A stretch of 64,000 bases of DNA from Armatimonadota bacterium (lineage in GTDB: Bacteria > Armatimonadota > HRBIN16): contig BPGU01000003.1 of the NCBI GenBank assembly GCA_026003195.1, positions 186,001 through 250,000 on the forward strand. The letters run 5' to 3'. A program made the position numbers and the translations under genes. Below the pieces are notes generated by a model. The model worked only from the letters and a program-made list of their open reading frames with translations. It was not told the DNA's origin and made no database searches. Shown here piece after piece: positions 1-8,330 of this stretch. Numbering within the stretch: position 1 is the first letter of the stretch; every line of letters begins with the position of its first letter.

Positions 1-57
1 GGCGCGTTCCTTATCGCCTACTGGCTGGGCAGATATCACCGGTTCATTGAGGAGTAA
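1..57 (+). CDS. C-terminal end of a membrane protein (partial)
   Basis: An open frame enters from the left edge and ends at TAA 55-57. Only 18 residues are visible, ending AYWLGRYHRFIEE. The mix of hydrophobic residues followed by a charged tail fits the last membrane segment and cytoplasmic tail of a membrane protein, but no family can be named. The upstream part lies outside the window. Confidence 0.45.
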   Translation, partial: GAFLIAYWLGRYHRFIEE

Positions 58-65
58 ACAAGACA

Positions 66-101
66 AAGGGATGCAGATGCCGAAACGTCTTTCCATCCCT
101 T
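66..101 (+). other. Inverted repeat after the first gene
   Basis: AAGGGATG (66-73) pairs perfectly with CATCCCTT (94-101) across a 20-base loop. It lies between the end of the partial gene and the DsrE gene, where a terminator would be expected, but no T-run follows, so the role is uncertain. Confidence 0.3.
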
Positions 102-149
102 CACCCGGATTCGACACAACCGGCACAAAAGTCAACCTGAGGAGGCGAG

Positions 150-503
150 ATGAACGTCCTGTTGATTATCCACGAATCGCCATACGGCTCTGAGCGGGCA
201 TGGAACGCCCTGCGGCTCGCTACCGCTCTGCAACAGGAGGCTCCCCAAACGCAGATACGCATCTTCCTGCTCTCAGATGGTGTATACGGCGCACTGCCAG
301 AACATCACCGCCCGGAGGGCAATTATAACATCGGGCAGATGCTTGCCAACCTCATTGCCAATGGTGCGGAGGTGCTGGCATGTGTCACCTGTACCGATCA
401 GCGCGGACTGTGGGCGTCCCGATTAGTGGAAGGTGTGCAGCTGGGCTCGATGGTAGAACTGGCGCACTGGACGGTGGAAGCGGATAAGGTGATAGTCTTT
501 TAG
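150..503 (+). CDS. DsrE/DsrF-like family protein
   Basis: This 117-residue protein has the alpha/beta pattern of the DsrE superfamily: an opening beta strand MNVLLIIHESPYGSERAWNA, an alanine/leucine-rich helix, the strand RIFLLSDGVYGAL, and a late CVTCTDQRG motif. Family members are small soluble proteins that often act in sulfur-relay or peroxiredoxin-like chemistry, usually through the cysteine in the last motif; here two cysteines (CVTC) are present. The start is supported by GAGGAGG seven bases upstream. It appears monocistronic. Substrate and partners cannot be read from the sequence, and a sulfur-relay role is inferred from the family only. Confidence 0.8.
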   Translation: MNVLLIIHESPYGSERAWNALRLATALQQEAPQTQIRIFLLSDGVYGALPEHHRPEGNYNIGQMLANLIANGAEVLACVTCTDQRGLWASRLVEGVQLGSMVELAHWTVEADKVIVF

Positions 504-591
504 TGCTCGTCAAGCGTCGTTCTTCTGGTGGGGCACATTGCGCTAGGACACTGTTGGACGCGACGGGGCGGCGAGGTGCCCGCCGAGTCTT
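501..591. repeat. Composite intergenic repeat, copy 1
   Basis: The first 24 bases (501-524, overlapping the dsrE-like stop) match 5649-5670 except for a 2-base indel and two substitutions. About 40 bases further on, 568-591 is a diverged copy of the GGCTC-loop-GAGCC hairpin found at six other places in the window. No gene fits the stretch up to 638. Confidence 0.45.
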
Positions 592-638
592 GGGGGAGAC
601 GCTCTGTCTCTCCAATCGTTCGGAAAAGGTGGAACAAA

Positions 639-3119
639 CTACCGGGGTGGACGTTGGATCACGTATTCGCCCGGTTTCAGCAACCAGCCGCCCATCACCT
701 TCGGCAGGGGAACGGCGCTGCCTTTAGCGAAACACTGCGCCTCCTGCCAGCCTTCCATCTTGAACCGGAACAGGTGAGGTTGCTCCTTCAGCTCCGCTAC
801 CGGCGCGGCAAAACTGCCCCGCAAACTGTTGCCCACCAGCACCGCATCGGGGTTCAGCAGTAACGAGAAGGTGCGTTCATCCTCCTGCCGCAGGAGATAC
901 AGCCCACTTCCGGTATACTCCACAAGCGGCGAGCTGCCCGTCCCCACAATCCGCCTAGGCGATTTCGGCAGATTCAGCGGTCGCCACTCGTCGATGCCTC
1001 GCGCGTACATTAAGGTATCTTCGGTCACCAGCACACTCTGGTTGTGTGCGAACGAGGTCGCCATCAGTTCGGGCAGAACCAGCTCGGTGGTGGGTCGCTC
1101 ATATCGGACGCCGCGTGGCAGGCGACGGAAGATTTCTCCAGCCAGCATGTAGCTGACCACCTTAGAAGGGGTGTACAGCCAGTTCAGCCAGTGCGCTTGC
1201 CAATCGGTGTTCCAGCGAGCGGTGCTCACGCTGTCGTACTGGAACTGACAAGCCACCTGCACCTCCCCGCTACGAAAACGCGCCGCCAGCGCGGGATACA
1301 GGTAGCAACTCACGTTGGTGGCTGGCGTGTCGAACTCGTACTCTAACCTTGCCTTGCGAGCGAATTCAACGGGCAACTCCATCGGTGCGGCTTCCGGCAA
1401 CAGGTTGAATCCGTCGTTCACCCGTTCCCAGCCGCCCGGGTACTCCGCAGGGATGGTGATAGCATCGCACTCGGAATCGCCGATAGCCTGCACCAGCTCT
1501 CTGTCCGCTGCTCCGAAAAAGGCAATTGCCACCGGCTGTTTTGCCCCTGTAGAACGTATCGCCTCCACCATCTCGCGGATGTACTGGCGCATCAGCTCGT
1601 AGCGGAATAACGGAAAATAGGCAGGCGATTCGGCAAGCCCCCTTGTGCTGCACCACTCTTGCCACAGCCTGCGGAAGGTCGCTCGGTCACGCTCTATCAC
1701 CTCAGGCCGCTCGCCCTGAGGGGTATAACTGCGCGTGAAAAGGTCTTGATACACGAAATAAGCGGGCTCGTTCATCACTTCCAGCAGCACGAGGCACGGT
1801 TCCTCGTGGTATGCCCGCCCGGTGTAGCGATTGACATGGCTCAGGAACTGCCGAAGGTAGTTCGCGGCGGCGCGTTTGGCTTCGGGCACGAACATCATGC
1901 CCGGCTTGCTGGTGTTGGCGGAGAAGGAGTCTGCTCGCTCATCCGGACCGCCCCACCACGCGATGGGCGTCAACATGAGGTAGATGCCCCGTCGGCTGCA
2001 CTCCGCCACCAGATAGTCCAGCAGGTCTAAATGTTCGTTGTCCGTCAGGTTGCCCTGTCCGTCGCTGATTTCGCGGTCGAACACATGGATGCGGATCATC
2101 TGCACACCCATCAGCTGCAGGTGGTCTAAATCCTGTCGGATGGTGGCTTTCATATCCACACCCAACCGCTTCATGTTCACAAACTGGTGCCAGCTCTGCG
2201 GGTAGTAGTTCACGCCCCACAGAGCCACCTCGCCACCATCGGCGTAGTACAGCACGCCGTCACGTACCACCATCGGGCGCAGCGGAAGCGGATCGCCAAT
2301 GGGGGAGGGCTTGGGGCGCGCCGGGACAGGAACCTGTTCCTGCGTAGCCGGTGTGACCGGTTCATCGCCCACCAAGATTGCCAGGGGCGCTTTGTACAGT
2401 CCACCGCCTGCGTAGGTGTTCTCTACCATCACCGTCAGCACGTTCTCCGCACCGTAATGCACCAGCGAATCGGGCAAGGGATAGTCACGGGGCAGGTCCC
2501 AGCCGTTGGTGCGTCCAATTGCCTGTCCATTCAGGAAGGTCACATCGTTGTCGTCCACCGCTGCCAGATAAAGGCGCAGTTTCTTACCTCGCCACGCCTC
2601 CGGCACGGTGAAACGAACCCGACACCATGCAGGGCGCAGGTCAAACCACAGATTGGGCACACCGAAAGTCTCCCATGTTGAATCGTCCAGACGGGGGTCT
2701 GTCAGTGAGGTGTCCACGCCGGTAGCATACAGCCGCTTCCATACCCTCTGAGTCAAGTCTATCCCACGTCGAACCGATATTCGTGCCACGCGGTTGCCGA
2801 TACGCGCCTGCACAGTGGCAGAATCACGTTGAGGTGATAGCGATACCTGCGCGGTGACCAGCTGCCATCCGCCAGCAGGCAGACTCACATCGCGGGATGC
2901 AGGCTCTACCTTGCCGCCATCGCAGGTGAAGGCAATCTGTGCCTCTACCGATTGCTTCTCGGGATTGAGTACCAGAAAGGCGACCGGAACCGGTTGCTCT
3001 TCCGCTACCAGCACCACCGGCACAGAGGGACGCAGTTCCAGCGCACGGACACCCTCCAGTGGGGCACCCCATCCTGCAGCAGCCCACAGACCCAGCATCC
3101 ACCAGACCGACCCTTTCAT
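639..3119 (-). CDS. Secreted beta-galactosidase-like glycoside hydrolase (GH2/GH5 clan A type)
   Basis: The protein has about 826 residues. It starts with a signal peptide (MKGSVWWMLGLWAAAGWGAP), followed by a beta-rich GH2-type sugar-binding region with a WYRVRF-like segment (PAWCRVRFTVPEAWRGKK) and a TIM barrel opening ALWGVNYYPQSWHQF. The barrel carries RIHVFDREISDGQGN and LEVMNEPAYF, where the Glu of NEP is the expected acid/base of clan GH-A. EYEFD later is a candidate nucleophile region. A GTG at 3185 would add 22 residues before the signal peptide, so the ATG at 3119 is preferred although its ribosome site is weak. The leader holds several palindromes. Substrate is probably a beta-linked glycan (inference). 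Confidence 0.8.
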   Translation of the reverse strand: MKGSVWWMLGLWAAAGWGAPLEGVRALELRPSVPVVLVAEEQPVPVAFLVLNPEKQSVEAQIAFTCDGGKVEPASRDVSLPAGGWQLVTAQVSLSPQRDSATVQARIGNRVARISVRRGIDLTQRVWKRLYATGVDTSLTDPRLDDSTWETFGVPNLWFDLRPAWCRVRFTVPEAWRGKKLRLYLAAVDDNDVTFLNGQAIGRTNGWDLPRDYPLPDSLVHYGAENVLTVMVENTYAGGGLYKAPLAILVGDEPVTPATQEQVPVPARPKPSPIGDPLPLRPMVVRDGVLYYADGGEVALWGVNYYPQSWHQFVNMKRLGVDMKATIRQDLDHLQLMGVQMIRIHVFDREISDGQGNLTDNEHLDLLDYLVAECSRRGIYLMLTPIAWWGGPDERADSFSANTSKPGMMFVPEAKRAAANYLRQFLSHVNRYTGRAYHEEPCLVLLEVMNEPAYFVYQDLFTRSYTPQGERPEVIERDRATFRRLWQEWCSTRGLAESPAYFPLFRYELMRQYIREMVEAIRSTGAKQPVAIAFFGAADRELVQAIGDSECDAITIPAEYPGGWERVNDGFNLLPEAAPMELPVEFARKARLEYEFDTPATNVSCYLYPALAARFRSGEVQVACQFQYDSVSTARWNTDWQAHWLNWLYTPSKVVSYMLAGEIFRRLPRGVRYERPTTELVLPELMATSFAHNQSVLVTEDTLMYARGIDEWRPLNLPKSPRRIVGTGSSPLVEYTGSGLYLLRQEDERTFSLLLNPDAVLVGNSLRGSFAAPVAELKEQPHLFRFKMEGWQEAQCFAKGSAVPLPKVMGGWLLKPGEYVIQRPPR

Positions 3120-3140
3120 GGGGCGGTGATTCTGCACAAA

Positions 3141-3180
3141 CAGGAATATTCCTGCCGAGGGTCGCTCTCGTACCCTCGGC
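3141..3180 (-). promoter_or_regulatory. Palindrome and hairpin in the leader of the GH gene
   Basis: CAGGAATATTCCTG (3141-3154) is a perfect 14-base palindrome. It abuts a stem-loop with GCCGAGGGT (3154-3162) and ACCCTCGGC (3172-3180), nine perfect pairs around a nine-base loop. Both lie 22-62 bases before the hydrolase start. The hairpin could end transcription coming from the DJ-1 gene, but no T-run follows. Confidence 0.45.
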
Positions 3181-3194
3181 TGCACTGCAAATGA

Positions 3195-3208
3195 GCAAAC
3201 CGGTTTGC
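3195..3208. promoter_or_regulatory. Candidate LacI-family operator upstream of the GH gene
   Basis: GCAAACCGGTTTGC is a perfect 14-base palindrome with a central CG step, the shape recognised by LacI/GalR-family repressors. It lies 76 bases before the hydrolase start and just after the DJ-1 stop. The regulator is not identifiable; a LacI protein is encoded at 47081. Regulation is inferred. Confidence 0.5.
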
Positions 3209-3217
3209 CTGCTTCGG

Positions 3218-3799
3218 CTACGGCTCGATCTTCGTGCCGAGCACCTGCAGGAACTTCGCCAGCCAGTCGGGGTGGGCGGGCCAGGCGGGCGCGGTCACCA
3301 GGTTACCATCCACCACCGCCTTGTCCACCGGAATGTCCACGTATTCACCGCCCGCGGCGTTGACCTCAGGTCCCACTGCTGGATAGGCAGATGCCTTTTT
3401 GCCCCTCAGCGCGCCCGCTGCGGCAAGCAGCTGCGCCCCGTGACAGATCGCGGCGATGGGCTTGCCTGCCTCAGCGAAGTGTTTAACGATGTTGATCACG
3501 CGCGGATTGAGGCGGATATACTCTGGCGCGCGTCCTCCCGGGATGACCAGCGCATCGTACTCCTCAGCCTTCACGTCGTCGAAAGTGTGGTTCAGAGTGA
3601 AGTTGTGTCCGGGTTTCTCGCTGTAGGTCTGGTCACCCTCGAAGTCGTGTACCGCGGTACGCACCTTGTCGCCCGCCTTCTTGCCAGGGCATACCGCGTG
3701 CACGTGATGCCCGACCATCAGCAAAGCCTGAAACGGAACCATCACCTCGTAGTCTTCCACGTAATCGCCGACCAGCATCAAGATACGTTTGGCTGCCAT
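3218..3799 (-). CDS. DJ-1/PfpI family protein
   Basis: This 193-residue single-domain protein belongs to the DJ-1/PfpI superfamily. It shows the N-terminal [17 protein letters not shown] segment with the conserved Glu, the [12 protein letters not shown] turn, and the nucleophile elbow [14 protein letters not shown] with the active cysteine. Members act as deglycases, glyoxalases or intracellular proteases; which applies here cannot be told. ATG 3799 is chosen because AAGGAGGG lies eight bases upstream; a TTG at 3823 is possible but lacks such a site. TATAAT is present on the minus strand at 3843-3838 without a convincing -35 box. It may be co-transcribed with the downstream hydrolase. Confidence 0.88.
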   Translation of the reverse strand: MAAKRILMLVGDYVEDYEVMVPFQALLMVGHHVHAVCPGKKAGDKVRTAVHDFEGDQTYSEKPGHNFTLNHTFDDVKAEEYDALVIPGGRAPEYIRLNPRVINIVKHFAEAGKPIAAICHGAQLLAAAGALRGKKASAYPAVGPEVNAAGGEYVDIPVDKAVVDGNLVTAPAWPAHPDWLAKFLQVLGTKIEP

Positions 3800-3923
3800 C
3801 TTCAGCACCCTCCTTCTCTCCAAAGTTGCCTACTCACATTATATCGCAGAAGGCAAAGGGGTAGTAAGATGGCGCTAAGCGAACTGTCGCTGGCTACCGA
3901 TAATTGTGGCGGAGGTCGGTACG

Positions 3924-5648
3924 ATGCACAAAGCACGCTTGCGGATTGGTGAAATCTTACTGCAGATGGGGTATATCACCCAGGAACAGCTGGAAGAGGC
4001 TCTTCAGCGTCAACAGAGCACCCGAGAGTTACTGGGCGAAGTATTGATTCGGCTTGGGTATATCCACAGCGAGCAGCTGGCGCAAGCGCAGGCATTCCAG
4101 TTCGGCGTGGAGTACGAGCGCGTAAACCTCAACAGCATCCCCCAGGAGGTACGTAACCTGATACCTGCCTACCTGGCGCGACGCCTGCGCGTGTTGCCGC
4201 TGCGCAAGGACAAGCACCGCCTTGTGGTTGCCATGCTGAACCCGGTGGACATTGTGGCGCGCGATGACCTGCAGCGCATTACAGGGTGCTACATCAAACC
4301 TGTTTACACTGCTCCAGAGGTGCTTCAGCAGGCAATAGACCTTTTCTACGCCAGCGATACGGTGCATGATGACCAGCTCGCAGCGCAAGAGGAAAGTTTG
4401 CAACTGCTGCAACCGGAAGAGGATACGCTTGAAGAGATCGACCACGTAGAGCAGCTGGTGCAACAGGCTCCTGTGGTGCGTCTGGTCAATGAGATCCTGC
4501 TGCAGGCGGTCAGGATGGGCGCGAGTGATATCCATTTCGAACCCAAGCGCAAGGGGCTGCGTCTGCGCTACCGCATTGACGGAGACCTCGTGGAAGTGCG
4601 CCAGATTCCTTTGTCGATGATGCAGGCGGTCATTGCACGAGTCAAGGTGCTGGCTGACCTGAATCTCACCGAAAGGCGGTTGCCCCAGGACGGCAGGTTC
4701 TCTTTTCAGGTAGAAGCCCGACGTATCGACGTGCGTGTCTCCACGCTGCCAAACCAGCATGGCGAGCGCGTGGTGCTGCGCCTGCTCAACAACAGCCAGG
4801 TGCAATACCGCCTAGACGCGCTGGGCTTCTCCGAAGTCAACCTGCGACGCTTCCGCTCGCTGATCAGTCAGCCCTACGGGATGATACTGATTACCGGTCC
4901 CACCGGGTCAGGCAAGACCACCACCCTGTACGCTACTCTGCGTGAAATCTCACGCCCAGAGATTAACATCATGACCTGCGAAGACCCCATCGAGTACGAA
5001 ATAGAAGAGATTAGTCAGTCTAACGTGAACGAAAAAGTGGGTTTGACCTTCGCCACCCAGCTGCGCTCTATCTTGAGGCAAGACCCCGACGTGGTGCTGG
5101 TGGGCGAGATCCGTGACAGGGAAACCGCTGAGATAGCGTGTCGCGCCTCCCTCACCGGGCATCTGGTACTTTCCACCCTGCACACCAATGACGCCGCCTC
5201 CGCGGTACCTCGCCTTATCGACATGGGAGTGGAGCCTTTCCTGATCAGCTCCTCGCTCATCGGGGTCGTCGGGCAGAGGTTGTTGCGCCAGCTATGCACT
5301 TCCTGTCGCTATCAGGACATTCCCTCTCCCGAGGAACGCGCCTTACTAAGAGGCGGTGGGATGCACGTGTATCGTGCGAAGGGTTGTCACGTCTGCTTGC
5401 AGCGAGGATACAGCGGTCGTACTGCGGTGCATGAGGTGCTTATCGTCAACGAGCCGATACGCCAGCTCATCCTGCAGCGCGCCGAGGCGCAGCGCATCCT
5501 CGCCGAAGCCCTCCGTGACGGCATGGTGACCATGCAGGAGGACGCCTTGCAAAAGGCACTGTCTGGCGTGACTACCTTGCAGGAGGTTATCAGCAAGGTC
5601 GGCTTACCGAATGCATATATGGAGGAAGCACCCCCCATCGCTGCTTAG
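3924..5648 (+). CDS. pilB: Type IV pilus/type II secretion assembly ATPase (PilB/GspE)
   Basis: A 574-residue hexameric secretion ATPase that powers pilus or pseudopilus extension at the inner membrane. An N-terminal MshEN-type domain (roughly residues 5-150, with RIGEILLQMGYITQEQLEEA) is followed by the GspE core: Walker A GPTGSGKTT near residue 325, an Asp box, a Walker B region VVLVGEIRDRETAE and a His box (LVLSTLHTNDA). The tetracysteine zinc site is present (LCTSC and GCHVC about 30 residues apart). ATG 3924 has GGAGGT seven bases upstream; GTG 3906 is less likely. No pilC, pilT or prepilin peptidase is nearby, but four pseudopilins are encoded elsewhere in the window. Confidence 0.93.
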   Translation: MHKARLRIGEILLQMGYITQEQLEEALQRQQSTRELLGEVLIRLGYIHSEQLAQAQAFQFGVEYERVNLNSIPQEVRNLIPAYLARRLRVLPLRKDKHRLVVAMLNPVDIVARDDLQRITGCYIKPVYTAPEVLQQAIDLFYASDTVHDDQLAAQEESLQLLQPEEDTLEEIDHVEQLVQQAPVVRLVNEILLQAVRMGASDIHFEPKRKGLRLRYRIDGDLVEVRQIPLSMMQAVIARVKVLADLNLTERRLPQDGRFSFQVEARRIDVRVSTLPNQHGERVVLRLLNNSQVQYRLDALGFSEVNLRRFRSLISQPYGMILITGPTGSGKTTTLYATLREISRPEINIMTCEDPIEYEIEEISQSNVNEKVGLTFATQLRSILRQDPDVVLVGEIRDRETAEIACRASLTGHLVLSTLHTNDAASAVPRLIDMGVEPFLISSSLIGVVGQRLLRQLCTSCRYQDIPSPEERALLRGGGMHVYRAKGCHVCLQRGYSGRTAVHEVLIVNEPIRQLILQRAEAQRILAEALRDGMVTMQEDALQKALSGVTTLQEVISKVGLPNAYMEEAPPIAA

Positions 5649-5712
5649 TAGTGCGTCAAGCATCATTCTTGCCTTTTACCCTGTGGAGGACGAGCTCCCG
5701 ACGAGCCGATGG
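5649..5712. repeat. Composite intergenic repeat, copy 2
   Basis: 5649-5670 repeats the sequence found right at the stop codon of the DsrE gene (501-524). As there, a diverged GCTC-loop-GAGC hairpin follows at 5689-5712. The two copies share order as well as sequence, so this is a composite element rather than chance similarity. Confidence 0.45.
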
Positions 5713-5725
5713 TATCCGAATCTAA

Positions 5726-5750
5726 CCCCCTTCCCTGCGAGGGAAGGGGG
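5726..5750. other. Perfect 10-bp hairpin between pilB and the aminotransferase gene
   Basis: CCCCCTTCCC (5726-5735) pairs with GGGAAGGGGG (5741-5750) across the loop TGCGA. It could end pilB transcription, but no T-run follows on either strand. Similar purine/pyrimidine hairpins occur at 14408-14427 and 35731-35750. Confidence 0.5.
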
Positions 5751-5841
5751 AACCGCAATCCCTGGCAATCTGCTCTCAGAGGACAACCCTTGTCACAGCG
5801 CGAAGTGCATATACCAACACAGATCGCTGGAGGGATGTCCG

Positions 5842-7134
5842 ATGAGCGACCAACTTGCCCTTTTTGGGGGAAACCCCGCTGTCTCCGTGCCCGTGCTGGA
5901 ACTGTGGCAGTCTCCTAAAGAGGAGATGAAACGCGCCGTTTGCGAACTGATTGACGCCGATTTCCTCTCCGGTTCGGGCACCGGTCCTCCCAAACGGTTC
6001 GAAGAGGAGTTCCGGCAATACGTAGGAGCACAGTACTGCCTCTCGGTGAACCACGGCTCCACAGCTCTCGCCAGCGCGTTCTTCGCACTCCAGGTCGGAC
6101 CTGGCGACGAGTTGATCACCCCCACGTTAGGCTATATCGGCACCTATGGGGGAGCCTTACACATGGGTGCACGTCCCGTTTTCTGTGATATCGACCCACA
6201 TACGCTGCTAATGGACCCAGACGACGTAGAGAAGAGGATTACTCCGCGCACGAAGGCGATTGTGCCTATCCATCTGTTCGGCAACGTGTGTGAGATGGAC
6301 GCCCTGCGAGACATCAGCGCCCGACACGGCATCCCGATTCTCGAAGACGCCGCCCATGCGCACGGTGCAGAGTGGGACGGTGTCAAGGTAGGCAATATCT
6401 CCGACATCACCTGCTTCAGCCTGCAGGGTTCACCTCCCTACGGCAAACCGATATGCGGTGGAGAGGGAGGACTGGTGACCACCAACAACCGCGAGTACTA
6501 TGAGCGCATGCTGGTGCACTGCCACCTGCACCGCTTCGGCATTACGGAGGAACTCACTCTACCCGAGTACCGCGAGCTGGACTCGCAGGTGCTAGGGCAG
6601 AAGTGGCGGGCGCATCCTCTGGCGTTGGCTATCGCGCGGGTGACCATGCAGTCGCTGGACTATCGCAACGCCAAAAGCGCCGAGTTTCGTCAGAAGGTGT
6701 TCGCGGCTCTGCAAGCAATGCCCGGTATCGAGCCAGTGTGCTCCTATCCCAAAGCCAAGCCCGCCGGGTTCTACGCCGGGCACCCGCTGGTATACCATCC
6801 GGAGCAGCTGCACGGCTTACCTGCCGGGCGGTTCGTCGAGGCGTTGAAGGCGGAGGGCGTGCCGGTGTCCCTGTATGGCAGAAATCTGGAACACCAGAAG
6901 ACCATTTTCCGCAAAGGGTTCGACCTGTGGGGGCGTGGCAGGGGACCACTTGGTGGTGAGTTTTTCGGACTACCGCCGTTCGAGGGCTACAAGGATGGCG
7001 ACTTCCCGCAGGCGGAAAAGGTAGCGGGCAACATCCTGCATATTCGCCCGATTATCGAACCGGCAGAAGGACTGGTAGAGCAAATCGCCCAGGCGTTCGA
7101 GAAGGTGATCGCACACCATGAAAGACTGCTCTAG
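5842..7134 (+). CDS. DegT/DnrJ/EryC1/StrS-family PLP-dependent aminotransferase
   Basis: A 430-residue fold-type I sugar aminotransferase-like protein. It has SGSGTGPPKRFEEEF, the VNHGSTALASAF cofactor loop, ILEDAAHAHGAEW with the PLP-binding Asp, and a Lys near residue 202 in YGKPICGGEGG, matching the K-x5-GEGG spacing of the family's Schiff-base lysine. The segment before the Lys (QGSPPYGK) is two residues longer than in the usual form. Family members aminate nucleotide-linked keto-sugars or inosose-type substrates; this one's substrate is unknown. ATG 5842 is chosen for the GGAGGG site upstream; the frame is open further upstream but that part is noncoding in character. No sugar-nucleotide genes are adjacent. 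Confidence 0.85.
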   Translation: MSDQLALFGGNPAVSVPVLELWQSPKEEMKRAVCELIDADFLSGSGTGPPKRFEEEFRQYVGAQYCLSVNHGSTALASAFFALQVGPGDELITPTLGYIGTYGGALHMGARPVFCDIDPHTLLMDPDDVEKRITPRTKAIVPIHLFGNVCEMDALRDISARHGIPILEDAAHAHGAEWDGVKVGNISDITCFSLQGSPPYGKPICGGEGGLVTTNNREYYERMLVHCHLHRFGITEELTLPEYRELDSQVLGQKWRAHPLALAIARVTMQSLDYRNAKSAEFRQKVFAALQAMPGIEPVCSYPKAKPAGFYAGHPLVYHPEQLHGLPAGRFVEALKAEGVPVSLYGRNLEHQKTIFRKGFDLWGRGRGPLGGEFFGLPPFEGYKDGDFPQAEKVAGNILHIRPIIEPAEGLVEQIAQAFEKVIAHHERLL

Positions 7135-7143
7135 CCATTAGAT

Positions 7144-7189
7144 TTGACAAATAGAACCGGTTGTGTTACACTGTACGTAAAGGTGTTAC
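7144..7189 (+). promoter_or_regulatory. nikR promoter with NikR-like half-sites
   Basis: TTGACA (7144-7149) and TACACT (7167-7172) are 17 bases apart. GTGTTAC occurs at 7163-7169, overlapping the -10 box, and again at 7183-7189, 20 bp downstream. GTGTTAC is the half-site of some published NikR motifs, but those are inverted repeats whereas these are direct. The start codon is at 7193, so the leader is only about a dozen bases. Autoregulation by metal-loaded NikR is inferred. Confidence 0.65.
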
Positions 7190-7192
7190 GCG

Positions 7193-7612
7193 ATGGCGAA
7201 GCTGAAGCGGTTCGGAGTGTCTATACCCGCAGAACTGGTGGACGCCTTCGACCGCCTGATAGAGGCGAAGGGGTATCCCAACCGGTCGGAGGCGTTGCGC
7301 GACCTCATGCGCGACGCACTCGTGGAGAGCGAGTGGGAAAGCGACGCCGGCGAGGTGGTCGGCACTGTCACCATTGTCTATGACCACGAGGCGCGAGAAC
7401 TGTCGCGCAAGATGACCCGGTTGCAACACCAGACGGTGGATGCGGTGGTCTGCACGACGCACGTGCATCTGGATGAGCACAACTGCATGGAGGTCGTGGT
7501 GGTGCGCGGCTCCGCTGCACAGGTCAGAGCCATCGCGGACAAACTCATCAGCATGAAAGGAGTCAAACATGGCAAGCTCGTGTGCACTACCACCGGCAAG
7601 TCGCTCGTCTGA
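7193..7612 (+). CDS. nikR: Nickel-responsive transcriptional regulator NikR
   Basis: A 139-residue ribbon-helix-helix repressor with a C-terminal ACT-like metal domain. The DNA-binding part is [19 protein letters not shown] and [12 protein letters not shown]. The high-affinity nickel ligands of E. coli NikR (His76, His87, His89, Cys95) align here with His79, His90, His92 and Cys98 at identical spacing (LQHQ, THVH, HNC). Ligand conservation is therefore complete. Its own promoter carries two NikR-like half-sites. The next gene starts inside nikR, and a metal-transporter-like operon follows without a clear break, so NikR probably controls the whole unit. AAAGGTG lies eight bases before the ATG. 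Confidence 0.95.
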   Translation: MAKLKRFGVSIPAELVDAFDRLIEAKGYPNRSEALRDLMRDALVESEWESDAGEVVGTVTIVYDHEARELSRKMTRLQHQTVDAVVCTTHVHLDEHNCMEVVVVRGSAAQVRAIADKLISMKGVKHGKLVCTTTGKSLV

Positions 7613-8330
7613 AAGCGACTTTCTTTTTGTGCCAAATCGTAGCACGATTTTAAAAAAGAGGTTACAACCGTACGGTTTCACACTCATTGAGCTGCTTGTG
7701 GTTATCGCTATCATCGCGATACTGGCGGCGATACTTTTCCCCGTCTTCGCACAGGCACGGGAAAAGGCGCGCGCTGCCACCTGCCAGAGCAACCTCAAGC
7801 AGCTGGGGCTGGCATTCGCCATGTACACCGCCGACTACGACGAGGTATACCCACCCACCTACCAGTGGAAGAGCCGTCTGCAACCCTATATCAAGACCGT
7901 CGAGATAAACTACTGCCCCAGCCGAAGGCATTTGCCCTGGTACTACGGGCAGGGTTATAATATCGGCAACAGGGATCCGTACGTGGCTGGCTTCCCAGAG
8001 CGCAGCATGGCGGCGGTCGTGCAGCCAGCAAACAAAATCCTGGTCGTGGAGTGGGATCGATGCAACGCCGGTCCGCCCGTGGGACCTACAGGGCTATTCG
8101 CGGGTGGAGCCACCTGCTTCTGGGCGGTCACGCGCATTCACGGAGGCGGCTCCAACCTGTTGTTCGGCGATGGACATGTGCGCTGGCTGAAGCCCGACGT
8201 TTACCACAGCAATACCGAACGCGCCGACGATCAGGGTAATCCTCTCACGGTGAACGGCGCGCCGCTGGTGACCGTGCCGGAGAACGTCATGCGCTACTAC
8301 TGGGACATCACCTATGAGGGCAATCCATGA
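7569..8330 (+). CDS. DUF1559-type pseudopilin (prepilin-like secreted protein) in the nikR operon
   Basis: A 253-residue protein with a class III prepilin signal: about 37 leader residues ending PYG, then [18 protein letters not shown], then a globular domain with two Cys and the family's C-terminal motif [17 protein letters not shown]. Such proteins are processed by a prepilin peptidase and displayed at the envelope. ATG 7569 lies inside nikR and is preceded by AAAGGAG at six bases, implying translational coupling; the leader is unusually long, so a later start such as GTG 7629 cannot be excluded. Its stop overlaps the next start (ATGA). A pseudopilin inside a metal-transport operon is unusual. 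Confidence 0.82.
   Translation: MASSCALPPASRSSESDFLFVPNRSTILKKRLQPYGFTLIELLVVIAIIAILAAILFPVFAQAREKARAATCQSNLKQLGLAFAMYTADYDEVYPPTYQWKSRLQPYIKTVEINYCPSRRHLPWYYGQGYNIGNRDPYVAGFPERSMAAVVQPANKILVVEWDRCNAGPPVGPTGLFAGGATCFWAVTRIHGGGSNLLFGDGHVRWLKPDVYHSNTERADDQGNPLTVNGAPLVTVPENVMRYYWDITYEGNP

Noticed and set aside
3059-3952. Long plus-strand open frame opposite the DJ-1 gene
   Set aside because: It is the antisense shadow of a clear DJ-1 gene; the composition is not protein-like.
7155-7162. AACCGGTT palindrome inside the nikR promoter spacer
   Set aside because: Only eight bases and likely chance; unlike the 14-base site at 3195 it has no extended symmetry.
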